Assembly (NCBI GenBank): GCA_014529385.2
Contig: CM043959.1
Coordinates: forward strand, 4,397,045-4,461,044
Source: Adiantum capillus-veneris
Lineage: Eukaryota; Streptophyta; Polypodiopsida; Polypodiales; Pteridaceae
Direction of reading: 5' to 3'
DNA: 64,000 bases
A program made the translations under genes and the position numbers. Of the stretch, positions 1-9,833 are shown one piece after another; the stretch's first letter is position 1; each line of letters opens with the position of its first letter. The notes under the pieces were generated by a model, which made no database searches, was not told where the DNA came from, and worked only from the letters and a program-made list of their open reading frames with translations.

Positions 1-2645
1 GCTTTTCTACAAAAATCGAGGTCGGATCCTTGATCTACGTGTTCCAAGGAAGGTGTAGTTCAAGTTTGTAAAATCTGCTTTTTGAGTGCTTTTCACACTA
101 TTTTTAGCTTTTCATCATTTTTAGTGCTTTTAAGTGAAAAGTGAGTCCGCTTTCTTATTCCAGAGGACGAGGGGAACCCGTGGTTCAATTTTAGAAAAAT
201 TTTCTTTTTTTCTTTTTACGCTATTTTTAACTTTTCATGCTTTTTAGCATTCTTGAAAAGCAATGTGCTTTTAATCATGACCTAAACATAAAAATATTAA
301 TTTTAGTCTCCGTCGGATTTAAAAATGATCACCCGAAGCAGAAATGAGACCAAACAAGATTTTTACGAGAATTATTTTTATCAAAAGTGGTATCATAAAT
401 ACGTCAGGGTAGTACAAGAAAGTCATAATTATGTCGGGACATTACGGTGTGGCATAGTCTAGCTAAGGTTCCATTAGTTGGCCGGATACTGTTCAATTGG
501 CCAATTTTGCTGTAAAAATTGAATGGTAGGTGGGAAAGTTGACCACCAAAAGCAAAGGCATGTTTTTAGCAAAGTTGCCAAAAGCAGGAAGCTATTCTTG
601 GACCAAAAACTAGCACTAGATTTCTGCTTGGGAGTTACTCCAGCCAGCTACAGAGCCGATAAATTCACCTGCAAGCCTCAGTTTTCAGTGCCGTCTGTTG
701 CGTCTACTACCGCAAGGCTATACGTATCTATTATACGGAGTGTTGCAAGCTCTTCATAACCATCTCCATATTCTCTTCTCAGGAAGAAGAAGAAGAAGAA
801 GGACATTCTCTCTCTACTTGCTTACTATCTTCTCTCTCGTTTCACAATGTACGCGCTCTCCGGAAGCTTTTGTGGTGAATACCTCTATGTAGCTCTCATC
901 ACCGCTCTCTTGCGGCAAAGCAAGAAGCCTTTCGAGAGTCCTAATCGATTCTAAAGCACAGTGACAAGCTCTAAACTCCATAGCCATCATCATCTCTCTC
1001 TCTCTATTTTATTTTTCTGAGTAGTCACCCTCTTGGTGATTGTTTTTTCGTATACGAGTGCATGTATGGATTAACCAGTACGTATAAAGTTTCCCCATGA
1101 TTATTTCATCATGTTTAAGACGATGATTTATGCACATGATGCGTTTATGATCACATATGTGCATAAAAAGCGCTTTTCGTTTCACGTTATAGAGGCGATA
1201 GAAACACTGTTTTGGTCATAACTCACAAACTATTATGAACAGCCCAAAGTCTTTAAACCAGAGATAAAACACATCATTTAGAACATTTTCTCTCTTTGGT
1301 GTCATGTGAAAATCACGCACGAGCTAAGAGTTATGGTCAAAAAACAGCTTGCTACCCACTACACAACCAATTTTTTTTACTCCAGACTCCTTGGAGAACC
1401 ACTATATAGATTCACCAAATGGGCAAGCCCACTTAGTCAATTGAAAAGCTTGATAAAACTGATGATAAATGTATTTAGGTCTCCGTTATCAGCTTGAGAA
1501 TGCGAGTTATTAATCGTCCCATAATCGGTTTTACCTACACGTAGAGGGGTGCTACCAAGGGGGGGTACCATATGACATTGTGAGTTAACCGAGCCATTTA
1601 TGTATGATTTATGGTTTGTTTTGATGAGTTGATTTCAGCTATTAGATGCCCATAAACTTATGTGTGAGTATATGGTTAGACATCCCGAACCGCATAGGCA
1701 GATATGATTAAAGTGGCTTTCTTTTTGGGTTACCGTTTGTTGTGTGAGTACCATATGGAGACGTGATGTGATAGAGTGATAGTCTATATTATTAAGTTGA
1801 GCTTGATACATTGGTTTGAGGTGAAATACTTTCATTTGTATGTCATGCATGCTCCCAAAAATCTCAAAAAGTTGTTTTTTGCATATGTGTGGAGTTATGG
1901 TTTATGGTTGACCTAAAGGTCAGAGCTGTTTTGCACCATGTTTATGGTGATGGAATGTTATCATATGATGTATGGAAACTCATGGATTCTTGTGGATGCC
2001 TCATATGCATAGTTATGAATGATTTCCACCTTTCTAGGTCAAAACTATCTCTATGTGCTAGGGAGGTGAAGTGCAAACGTGATGCATCAACTTTGCATGG
2101 TTGGATGTTGTCAAAATTGGATTTTTTAATCATGATTAGTTGCTAGTCGGACTCTTCTTGTGCATGAAAGAATCGCGTCTTAAGAGTCATATGTGTATGA
2201 ACTCCTATTGACTACAGGGGATATGTCAAACTCCAAGTGTGGGAGTTGGTTCAGTGAGATTATGATTTATGGTTAAGGGTTGAGATTCCCTCATGGATTA
2301 TGGTTGTGATTTTATGGTGGAAGCCGGTGTGGCTCATCCTTTTTTTTCAGGATTTGGCTATGCTGTCGAAATGCTCTTGAAATTTTTGCAGCCATGTTAT
2401 GTCCTAAAGTGGTTATGCAGGATTGCTCGTGCCTCACCCGAGTTGGGTGGAGTGCTCACCCGTGTGATATGATTGAATTATGGTTTATGGCTCACCCGAC
2501 CATCAAGAAATTTACATGCTTTTATGAGAGCACCACATCTTCTAGAAATTTGAACACAGAGCGAAGAGACACTATTTCTAGCCAAAAACCCTTCACTTTG
2601 CATCCAATGAAAAAAACATGGTGTTCTTTGTCACACCCATGTTGG
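1..2645. other. Non-coding flank left of element A
   Basis: No supported gene lies here; all open frames are under 110 codons and show no domain. The stretch has a short T-rich near-repeat around 80-240, a small CT run near 990-1010 and AT-rich sequence with frequent ATGGTTTATGG-like words at 1600-2500. Phrases such as the stretch near 1215-1340 resemble the leaders of the gypsy elements in this window in style, so it may be old retroelement untranslated DNA. This is the left half of the pre-insertion site of element A; the right half resumes at 21668. Confidence 0.5.
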
Positions 2646-2650
2646 GCATA
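2646..2650. repeat. Target-site duplication of element A, left copy
   Basis: GCATA lies immediately before the TG of the 5' LTR and is repeated exactly after the CA of the 3' LTR at 21663-21667. A 5-bp duplication is standard for gypsy integrases. It shows that the two LTRs belong to one insertion and have not recombined with another copy. Confidence 0.93.
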
Positions 2651-3590
2651 TGTTGAGCCAACAGAGGATCACACCCACATTTTTGCTCACACTCATCATT
2701 TTTGTAACCATTGATTGTAATAAATGTCTTTCCGACATTGATTTTGAATTGAGCCATTCATTAAGTAACGGGACTCAATTGAGTTTCCAGCTTGTAATCC
2801 CGAAGTAATTTCACTTGCTGATGTAATTAGTTAGAGATGTTCTCACCTCCAAGGCTGAGGTATATAAGCCAAAGTTTTGTAACCTAAAAAAATTCAGATT
2901 ATTAATCAAGGTGAGTTTTTGAGCGCTGTGACTGTGTCTGAGAGAGAGTGAGAGAGAGAGAGAGTCTTATCTACTTGCTACGCGAGCTACGGAGCCGCCA
3001 TTGGAGAAGCGACACCGCCATTGTGTTAGCAACGGCGAGAGCTACGCACTGATACTAAGAGTGCGCGTTATCGGCTTCTATGTGTGGTAAGTTCCTACGA
3101 GCTTCGGTGTGAGTTTTTTTCCAACTCGTGTGTCGGAATAGAGTGTGCAGCATATCTATAGAACCACAACGAGTAGAGCTACACATTAGTACCATCGGGG
3201 TCAAGTTTCGGTCACCTGTATTTTTCGGCCTGTCTTCATACGCGTTTACCGCACGGAGTGGTTATAGGTTGATTTTGCAGTTCAAGTCTTTAGGGTGTTG
3301 TTCTTACCTAGTGTATAGACTTCCCCTTGAGTTTGAGATCGATTCAATGATTCTAGATCCTGTTTCGTATAGCATTCGTTCGTAGTACGGATTTCAGTCA
3401 CTTGCGTATTTTAGAACTTAGATTTGATTTCCTTAGTAGTGATTGTCATTAGAAGGTCGAGTAGGTGATTTGACACCCACCTAGTTGTTTCCATGCGCCT
3501 GCGGGTCAAGCTTCGTCCTCGTCTGACAAATTCTGTTGTTGGTTGAGTTCTCGCTATTTAGCTTCCGCTAGCGGCGTAACCGCCTTAACA
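2651..3590 (+). repeat. 5' LTR of element A (940 bp)
   Basis: It starts TGTTGAGCC and ends CTTAACA directly before the PBS, and matches 20717-21662 over its full length with nine substitutions and one 6-bp length change in a GA run near 2941-2963. It contains a TATA box at 2861. The word TCATACGCGT at 3236-3245 equals the middle of the palindrome found nine times inside the element. Confidence 0.95.
2861..2868 (+). promoter_or_regulatory. LTR TATA box of element A
   Basis: TATATAAG lies about 210 bp into the 5' LTR, where plant LTR promoters usually have it. Element B has TATAAAAG in the same local context (a GGCT.AGGTATA phrase) in its LTR. In the 3' LTR of A the box has changed to TATATACG at 20927, which may weaken a promoter passed on through the 3' U3. 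Confidence 0.7.
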
Positions 3591-3592
3591 TT

Positions 3593-3610
3593 TGGCGCCG
3601 CTGCCGGGGA
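3593..3610 (+). other. Primer-binding site, tRNA-Asp type
   Basis: TGGCGCCGCTGCCGGGGA starts 2 bp after the LTR. It differs at one base from the tRNA-Asp 3'-end complement used by many Athila-like gypsy elements. Element B has a close version at 33127-33144, which supports the family link. Confidence 0.9.
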
Positions 3611-5012
3611 CGAGAGCCCTAAGTAGGTGACCTTAGACTAATCCTACGAGGTGAGTCGTATAAACTACTTTGTATACTTTAGTTAGAAAAGATCTAGGAG
3701 TGGTGGACTCCGAAGATCTCGAGAGATACTAGGAAGTGGGGTATTCCTGGGTCTTCCGTGTTGACAGTATTTTTAGTTTAGCTTAGATTTGTTTGTTGTT
3801 TTGTTGGTGTTGAGTAGTTGTTGATAGAAGAAGAATTTGCTAGTCCGTGAGTGACAGTGGATATCTTTAAAATCACAATTACCAAACCCATTTTATGATT
3901 AGGAATAGCTTAGGTAGGACTTCATTTGATCCTGATCTAGAGCTATAATCATTGGAGTATTTGCTTGATGTGGTTGATTGCATGTTAGATCACTAAACCG
4001 TCGAGTTAGTAGTGAAACTTGCAATAAACAAAAGTCAGAGAAATTTTCTGTGTATCTATGAGTTGCTGAGCACTAGAGAAAGCTTTAGGAAGGATTCTGT
4101 GCCAAAAAACTGGAAATCTGCAACTTTAGACATCATACGCGTATGATGTCTAAATGACCAAACAGAGACCAAAACAGAAATTTTGACTTTACCAGAGTGT
4201 TCAAAAGGGGGGTTATACCCTAATTTCAACTTAAAACAAGAGCATTAACACTCAAAGAAACCCAAAAAGACAAGTCGGAGTCCAAGAAACGCAAAGAATA
4301 GGAAATTTTGGATTCAGATCTTGTTTTTACATTCAAACCTGACAAAAACACTTGAAACTCAATTATAAACATTGGAGAAGGCTTAAAACCAAGAATAGTC
4401 AAAATCTGGGACAAAAGACATCATACGCGTATAATGTCTTTTGGCACATCCACTGCTTATTTTTGATATCTGACCTGACAAGATTGTTACAAGCACTGTA
4501 GGAAGCATAAATATCAAGTTTTGACCCAAATTGATGAAAAAGACATCATACGCGTATGATGTCTTTGACCTAATTTTGGACATATTTTGATACTTTGCTA
4601 ACACAGATCCATTGTAATAGCTGTCTAGAGGTTATATTTCAAGTTTCATCCCATTTGGATCACAATTGACCCAAAAACAAGTCAAAAGCGGAAAATTGCC
4701 AAGAAAAGCCTAAATTAGCCATAACTTGCTCAAACAGAGTTCAAACTGAATTTTGTGAGTGGAAAGAGCATAAGGGGGCTACTGAGAGTGAGCATAACCA
4801 AAATAGTCTAAATCTGTGAAAAAAGACATCATACGCGTATAATGTCTTTTTCAGCATAACTGCAACAAAATTCTCACTTGATGAAACAGAAGTTGTCCAA
4901 CTGACAAGATTAAACAATTGACCAAGTATCAATCAGTTTGGATCAATTCTGACCACAAAAACTTGGGGAAAACAAATTGCCGAGACGGAAAAGTTAAAGT
5001 CCTTTAGGGGAA
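3611..5012 (+). other. Untranslated leader of element A
   Basis: About 1.4 kb separates the PBS from the gag ATG, with no long open frame. The second half (4125-4850) carries four copies of a palindromic repeat, described separately. Between the palindromes the sequence is low in complexity, rich in A and C, and of similar style in each interval, suggesting old degenerate repeats of about 284 bp. Confidence 0.7.
4125..4850. repeat. Palindrome array 1 (four copies) upstream of gag
   Basis: Four copies of a 24-bp palindrome with half-site AGACATCATACG followed directly by its reverse complement are centred near 4139.5, 4427.5, 4552.5 and 4835.5. Copies 1 and 3 are perfect and extend to 30 and 28 bp. 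Copies 2 and 4 each have one arm mismatch (ATAATG for ATGATG). The spacings are 288, 125 and 283 bp. The last core ends at 4847, 166 bp before the gag ATG. Each copy contains an ACGCGT core. Function is unknown: it could be a dimeric protein-binding site in DNA, an RNA hairpin in the leader, or both. Confidence 0.95.
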
Positions 5013-6860
5013 TTGATGAATTTGAGATCGGGCAGGAATCTCCAGAATAACCAACCAAAACAAGGGGAACCAGCAAGTGTCATATCAACCGAGGGAAGTG
5101 TAAACCAAAGTTGGGTGCAACCATTAGAGCCGATCTTTGAAGGAAGTGTCTCTGATACTTCTTCGGAGAGATCTTACGAGATTTTCACCGAACACTTGGA
5201 ACACTTGAACCTGAACAACAGAGAAAATATGGCAGCAGGATCATCAAACCCTTCCGCCACAATGAAGCTATTGTTCATAAAATACCAGTACGACAATGAG
5301 CAAGGTGCCAAGATCTACAAAGATGGAATGGACCGCTATTGTGTAAAGATAGAGGAGAGACCTAGTGAGTTCAAGGACTTAGTGCCTGTGAGCTATAGCG
5401 GAGATAGATATCTAGATGACGAGGGTACCATGTACTTGGTAGTCCTAAACCCTAACATTGTGGACAAGTGGGGATTGATGGGCACCAAAGCCAAAGTAGA
5501 TGAAGAACTTGAGGAGAAAGCACCAATAATGAACTTCCCTGATGCGAGGTTAAGAAGAGAGAATGAAACTACAAGGATCAACACTGATAACATCTATGTG
5601 GGGCTATACAAATATAATAATGGGGAGCAGGATCTCTACACTGGAGAGTTGACAGACCAAAAAAGACTTTATGTCTTTACCTACACAGAGGGATCGGAAG
5701 TGAAAATTGCCGCTTACGACAAGTATGGCAGGCAATACTCAACAATGGGCAAGAAACAATTAGAAGGATATACATACTTTGGGGGACCACTACATCAGTA
5801 TTATGTTACTTCTAGCTCACAAAGACCAGCACCAACAAATGGAGGGCAAAACTCAATGACGACAGGAGGACAAAGAACTCAGGCTGCTGACTCTTTCAGT
5901 CAACCTCAGTACTCGAAGCCCGGACCAATGGGATCATTACATTCCAGAGAGTCAATGGATACGAATCGAGGTAGTGCAGTTCCAATCCCCACGTATACCA
6001 CTCCAGGTCCAAGGTTCGAAGCGGAACCATCACATTTACCTCCTAGTAGTAGATTCAGGGCGGGGGAACCGACAAGGGTAACCCATGAAGTCCATGATGC
6101 TAGAGAAAGCTTTAGCCGGGACACAGGAGCAATGAGATTGGTAGCAGACCATAGACGTATGAGACCATCTCAAGTAGCCAAGTGTATGCCAAAGAAGTAT
6201 GGTGGTTCAGGAGATCCGTATGCACATGTGTCACTCTTTAAGCAAGTCTTAAGAGCTGAGCAGATAACAGATTTCCATACACAATACGAGGGATTTGGTC
6301 TTACTCTAGAAGGTACGGCATTGACATGGTTTCAACCACTGAACATAGGGGGATTCCATGACATTGACCATTTGCTAAGAGAGTTTGCTGAGGAATTCTC
6401 AAAACGAGGGATTAAGCACAATACGGTCTCACAAATATATGCTTTTAAACAGAGAGAACACGAAAAAGTGAAGGAAGCTTCACTTCGCTTCAAACAATAC
6501 ATTGAGAGATGTCCAGTACGTGAACGACCACAAGATGACAGACTATCTGTTCTCTTTATTGAGGGACTGAGAAACGACACTCTCAAGAAGGACTTGCACT
6601 TGAAAGCTTGTACAAGTTTCGAGCAAGTAACGAGAGAGGCATTGTACTTAGTGGATAACTGTACGGTTTATGGAGAGGTGTCAGCGGATACAGATTTTGC
6701 ATCCAGTAGCTCCTCCTCCGTAGCGAGCGAGACTACCACTAAAAAGAATGTTCAAACAACAACCATGCCAAATGTAGAGCAAATGATAGAAGATGCTCTA
6801 AAAAGGATGGCACCATACCAAAAACCATTGCCAAAAACCACTGAAATGGTGTGCTATTGA
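5013..6860 (+). CDS. Gag polyprotein (matrix-like N-terminus and capsid), element A
   Basis: This 615-codon frame encodes the retrotransposon structural protein, which assembles cytoplasmic particles. The ATG at 5013 is supported by element B, whose degraded gag starts with an alignable N-terminus (shared words around STE.SV.Q, IFE and SE.SY) at 31084. Residues about 385-570 are the gag capsid domain: the segments FKQVLRAEQITDFHTQYEGF, LTWFQPL and RFKQYIERCP are also found in elements B, D and E. A serine run follows at about 563-570. The N-terminal 370 residues are poorly conserved. The frame ends at a TGA just as the nucleocapsid begins in another frame, so a shift near 6840-6847 separates it from the next segment. 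Confidence 0.9.
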   Translation: MMNLRSGRNLQNNQPKQGEPASVISTEGSVNQSWVQPLEPIFEGSVSDTSSERSYEIFTEHLEHLNLNNRENMAAGSSNPSATMKLLFIKYQYDNEQGAKIYKDGMDRYCVKIEERPSEFKDLVPVSYSGDRYLDDEGTMYLVVLNPNIVDKWGLMGTKAKVDEELEEKAPIMNFPDARLRRENETTRINTDNIYVGLYKYNNGEQDLYTGELTDQKRLYVFTYTEGSEVKIAAYDKYGRQYSTMGKKQLEGYTYFGGPLHQYYVTSSSQRPAPTNGGQNSMTTGGQRTQAADSFSQPQYSKPGPMGSLHSRESMDTNRGSAVPIPTYTTPGPRFEAEPSHLPPSSRFRAGEPTRVTHEVHDARESFSRDTGAMRLVADHRRMRPSQVAKCMPKKYGGSGDPYAHVSLFKQVLRAEQITDFHTQYEGFGLTLEGTALTWFQPLNIGGFHDIDHLLREFAEEFSKRGIKHNTVSQIYAFKQREHEKVKEASLRFKQYIERCPVRERPQDDRLSVLFIEGLRNDTLKKDLHLKACTSFEQVTREALYLVDNCTVYGEVSADTDFASSSSSSVASETTTKKNVQTTTMPNVEQMIEDALKRMAPYQKPLPKTTEMVCY

Positions 6861-7719
6861 ACAAAAATGGACAAACCATCCAACAGAGGAGTGCTATTAC
6901 AACAAAGGGTATGTAAGGGAGCGTCAGTATGCACCTCCTGCTCAATTAGCACCACCTCAAGTACATCCAGTACCTCGATACCCAACGGGAAATGTACCAG
7001 GACCTATGGGGATAGAAAGACCGCAACCGGTATTGGGACAACAACCACCTTTACCAGGAGCAAGACCAGTGGGCATTAGATATGCACCAACCTTAGAGAA
7101 TCAGGAAGAACAAGCCTTAGTGCCTGTTCAAGCCTATTATGAAGAATCTGGTGCACACATGTCTCCAACTGTGTATTACCCACCAGAAGAACCCAAACAA
7201 CCAGAACCATGGGGCATGATTGGGAATGTTGGAATACCAACAGTTACAAGTGCTTCTGATGAAGAGAGATACAATTTGGACGCAAGAACATTGATGTTCA
7301 TAGCTCATGGAGGGTTAACAGGACAAAGACCATCCTATCCACAAAGGACGAATCAAATGGGACCAAGACCAGCACTAGGACCCTGTTACAAGTGTGGAGG
7401 TGACCATCTGATGAATGTTTGCCCACATACGGAAATCATTAGAATTAACGCTTATTGCACTGAGTGTGGGGTTACTCACTTCATTGAGGATTGTTCAAAG
7501 AATCCAAACAAAGTGCAAAAGACGACATTGAATATGCTAGAAACTATTCCTACCAGCAGTGGGTCTGAAAATGAAACTCTGATACCAACGCAAGTTGTTA
7601 CTAGAGCTCAAGCTAAGAAAACCACTAGAGAACCTGAGAATGGAAAGTTAGCGACTGAAGTGGTTAGTCAGGACCGCGGAGTCAGAAAAACACATGGAAA
7701 GCTAGAAAAGCACGCATGA
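6847..7719 (+). CDS. Gag nucleocapsid segment with zinc knuckles, element A
   Basis: This segment continues gag in the +1 frame; the first in-frame ATG is at 7006, but homology to element B starts at about 6847. It has a C-x8-H-x4-C motif at 6850-6894, then two CX2CX3HX4C knuckles at 7384-7422 and 7456-7494. These bind RNA during packaging. A proline- and glutamine-rich stretch separates them. The end carries a VVTRAQAKK phrase shared with B and D. The frame stops at TGA 7717-7719, which overlaps the next ATG as ATGA. B runs through the matching point in one frame, so the break here is more likely a mutation than programmed. Confidence 0.85.
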   Translation, partial: WCAIEQKWTNHPTEECYYNKGYVRERQYAPPAQLAPPQVHPVPRYPTGNVPGPMGIERPQPVLGQQPPLPGARPVGIRYAPTLENQEEQALVPVQAYYEESGAHMSPTVYYPPEEPKQPEPWGMIGNVGIPTVTSASDEERYNLDARTLMFIAHGGLTGQRPSYPQRTNQMGPRPALGPCYKCGGDHLMNVCPHTEIIRINAYCTECGVTHFIEDCSKNPNKVQKTTLNMLETIPTSSGSENETLIPTQVVTRAQAKKTTREPENGKLATEVVSQDRGVRKTHGKLEKHA

Positions 7720-9833
7720 AGTTGAGAAAAGAACGTGAAGACGCTATTCTAGCTGAGGAACTAAAGCGAACTAAAGATAGATTAGAAAAACTTGAGAGTC
7801 AAAACGGGAAACGAGAGATGAGCCCGGAAAGAACGAAACAAAAGAGTATCAAAGAAACAACGAGCTTAAGCTCAGGGGGATCAGTGCTAGTCGACAAAGT
7901 ACACGAACCATTGGACGCACTGATGAGAGCTTACGAAGCTAGGTTAAAGAACAACCAAACACAAGAACAGAGGTGGATGACATACCCAAACGCGGAATTG
8001 GAAAAGCAGAGACTTGAAATGTGCCAGAGAATGATCGAGACTGCACAAGCCTTATTAGAACCACCAAAAGAAACAATGAATTGTGGAAAGGAAAACCCAA
8101 TTCAGCAAGAGACTATCGTTTCACGGGTAGCTGAAAAGACTCCCAGTGCACAAAAGCCTGAAAATACACACAAGGATGACCGCATAGTATTGAACACAAC
8201 CGATCAGGAGATAGAGAGTTTTCATCCAGTCATACAGAGGTCTTACGGAAGAGATGAGGATTACAATGAATTTTGGAAACAAGTGAGAGAGGCAAACTTT
8301 GCAAACGAGCTAAGTTGCCAAGCTAATCAGACAAATTGGGAAAAGGACATCAGGAATCCTCCCATAGTGGAATTTGAGGCAGGATCTCAAGTGGACTTGG
8401 ATCTGCAATCTTACTGGGGAGATGGGGGCTCTGTTAGAACAATGGAGAGCAAACCTCATTCACTGAATACCTTACCTTCATACTTAGGAGAGTATGAAGC
8501 AAAATCCGAGATTAGAGCACTTCCCTCACGAAGAATCTCATCAGAAAAAGTCATGGACTCGCAAGGATTGATAGAGATCTTGTCAACACCAGTGACATGC
8601 ACTATCACTCTAGCTGAGCTTTTGAGGCTAAGACCACATATGTGGACCACTGTAGGAAAATGCTTGGAGAAATTCGGGATAAAAGACCCAACATCGAGAC
8701 TGCAAGAGGGTATACAAGAGCTGAGTAAACCACAAAAGAACGCTAAGCCTGTACCCTTAAACAAGGTCGGAGAGTATTGCGAAGGTGAAGAGGGGAATAC
8801 AACCTTACCAGTTGAATTCCAAGGAGTGAACACGATGGCAATACTAGACAGCGGAGCTGGGGTAGCCATTGCTACAAAAGAAATCTGGAAAAAATGGGGG
8901 AAACCAGCAATAAGGAAGACTAGGTTGAAACTCCAATTAGCAGATGGACACATGGAGAAACCTATGGGGTTATTAGAGAAAGTTGTAGTGACTTCTTGCG
9001 GCATTGAATACGAACATACTTTTGCTATTGTCGATTTTGGCAAGGAGAATAACTATGATATCATATTGGGAAGACCATTCATGAGACAGTTGAAAATGGT
9101 CCAGGATTGGGGCTACGATCACATATACCTGAGAAATATGGAAACCACTACACGTGTGAACCTGAAAGACCATAGCTACAAAGATGTGAACCGAACACCG
9201 GTAGAGGAGTTTGATTCAGCTACTTTGGCGGGATCCGAATTTCCAGCTTGGTTAGGTAAACCCAAGGAGTTATGGATGTGTGGAGCTTCGAAATGTGGAA
9301 GTCTGAAACGAGAAGAATGTGTTTTAGAAAGGGCTATCGAAGACGAAACTTATATAGGAGAACCCTTTCCAGAGGACACGCTTGAACCATTAGAATGGAC
9401 ACACATTCTAGCAACCCTAGATGTTTGTGCAATTCCGGATGGTCCCACAACGAAATTTTGCGACAAGGACGGGTACGACGTGGTTCCGTATTTCATGTTG
9501 AGAACTGTACTCGAAAAAGAAACTGAAAAGAACGATACACTGGAAAAGGAAGATGAAGAAGAGGTGTTTCACGACATTCCCGATCATCCAGAGTGGGGAA
9601 ATGAAGCAGACAACGAGTCAACGGACAATTCAAGCGGAAACGAAGAAACTATAACGGATGTCCGATTTTATGATTTTCCGAACCAAACTAAACAACGCCA
9701 GAAACGCTATAGAGCAAAGAGAAAAACAAAGGGGGTTAGAACCAATCCGATGCCTAGAATAAGAGGAAAAAATCAATTCCTAATGCTAGTAAAGGCGAAG
9801 ATTGTGTTAAGGACAAGATTTCTGGAAGAATGA
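7716..9833 (+). CDS. Pol segment with retropepsin-type aspartic protease (first protease), element A
   Basis: The 705-codon frame starts with a charged, probably coiled-coil region (about 1-45) and a conserved GGSVLVDKVHEP segment near 55. The protease lies at about 360-470: the active-site triad is in AILDSGAG (Asp about 378) and the conserved ILGRPF is near 449. A retropepsin works as a dimer to cut Gag-Pol. An acidic linker fills the C-terminal 230 residues. Relatives keep the same order: B has AILDSGAG, while C has lost the catalytic Asp. The end overlaps the next frame as ATGA at 9830-9833. In element C the matching join appears to stay in one frame. Confidence 0.9.
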   Translation: MKLRKEREDAILAEELKRTKDRLEKLESQNGKREMSPERTKQKSIKETTSLSSGGSVLVDKVHEPLDALMRAYEARLKNNQTQEQRWMTYPNAELEKQRLEMCQRMIETAQALLEPPKETMNCGKENPIQQETIVSRVAEKTPSAQKPENTHKDDRIVLNTTDQEIESFHPVIQRSYGRDEDYNEFWKQVREANFANELSCQANQTNWEKDIRNPPIVEFEAGSQVDLDLQSYWGDGGSVRTMESKPHSLNTLPSYLGEYEAKSEIRALPSRRISSEKVMDSQGLIEILSTPVTCTITLAELLRLRPHMWTTVGKCLEKFGIKDPTSRLQEGIQELSKPQKNAKPVPLNKVGEYCEGEEGNTTLPVEFQGVNTMAILDSGAGVAIATKEIWKKWGKPAIRKTRLKLQLADGHMEKPMGLLEKVVVTSCGIEYEHTFAIVDFGKENNYDIILGRPFMRQLKMVQDWGYDHIYLRNMETTTRVNLKDHSYKDVNRTPVEEFDSATLAGSEFPAWLGKPKELWMCGASKCGSLKREECVLERAIEDETYIGEPFPEDTLEPLEWTHILATLDVCAIPDGPTTKFCDKDGYDVVPYFMLRTVLEKETEKNDTLEKEDEEEVFHDIPDHPEWGNEADNESTDNSSGNEETITDVRFYDFPNQTKQRQKRYRAKRKTKGVRTNPMPRIRGKNQFLMLVKAKIVLRTRFLEE

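Noticed and set aside
4137-4142. ACGCGT cores as MluI cell-cycle boxes
   Set aside because: That role is established for yeast; in plants it would be speculation. The whole 24-bp palindrome is conserved, not only the core.
6840-6860. Programmed frameshift between gag and nucleocapsid in A
   Set aside because: The shift is +1 without a clear slippery site, and B also needs only ordinary mutations to explain its breaks; left as a probable mutation.
8456-9043. 195-codon minus-strand frame in element A
   Set aside because: It is the antisense shadow of the protease region and has no domain.
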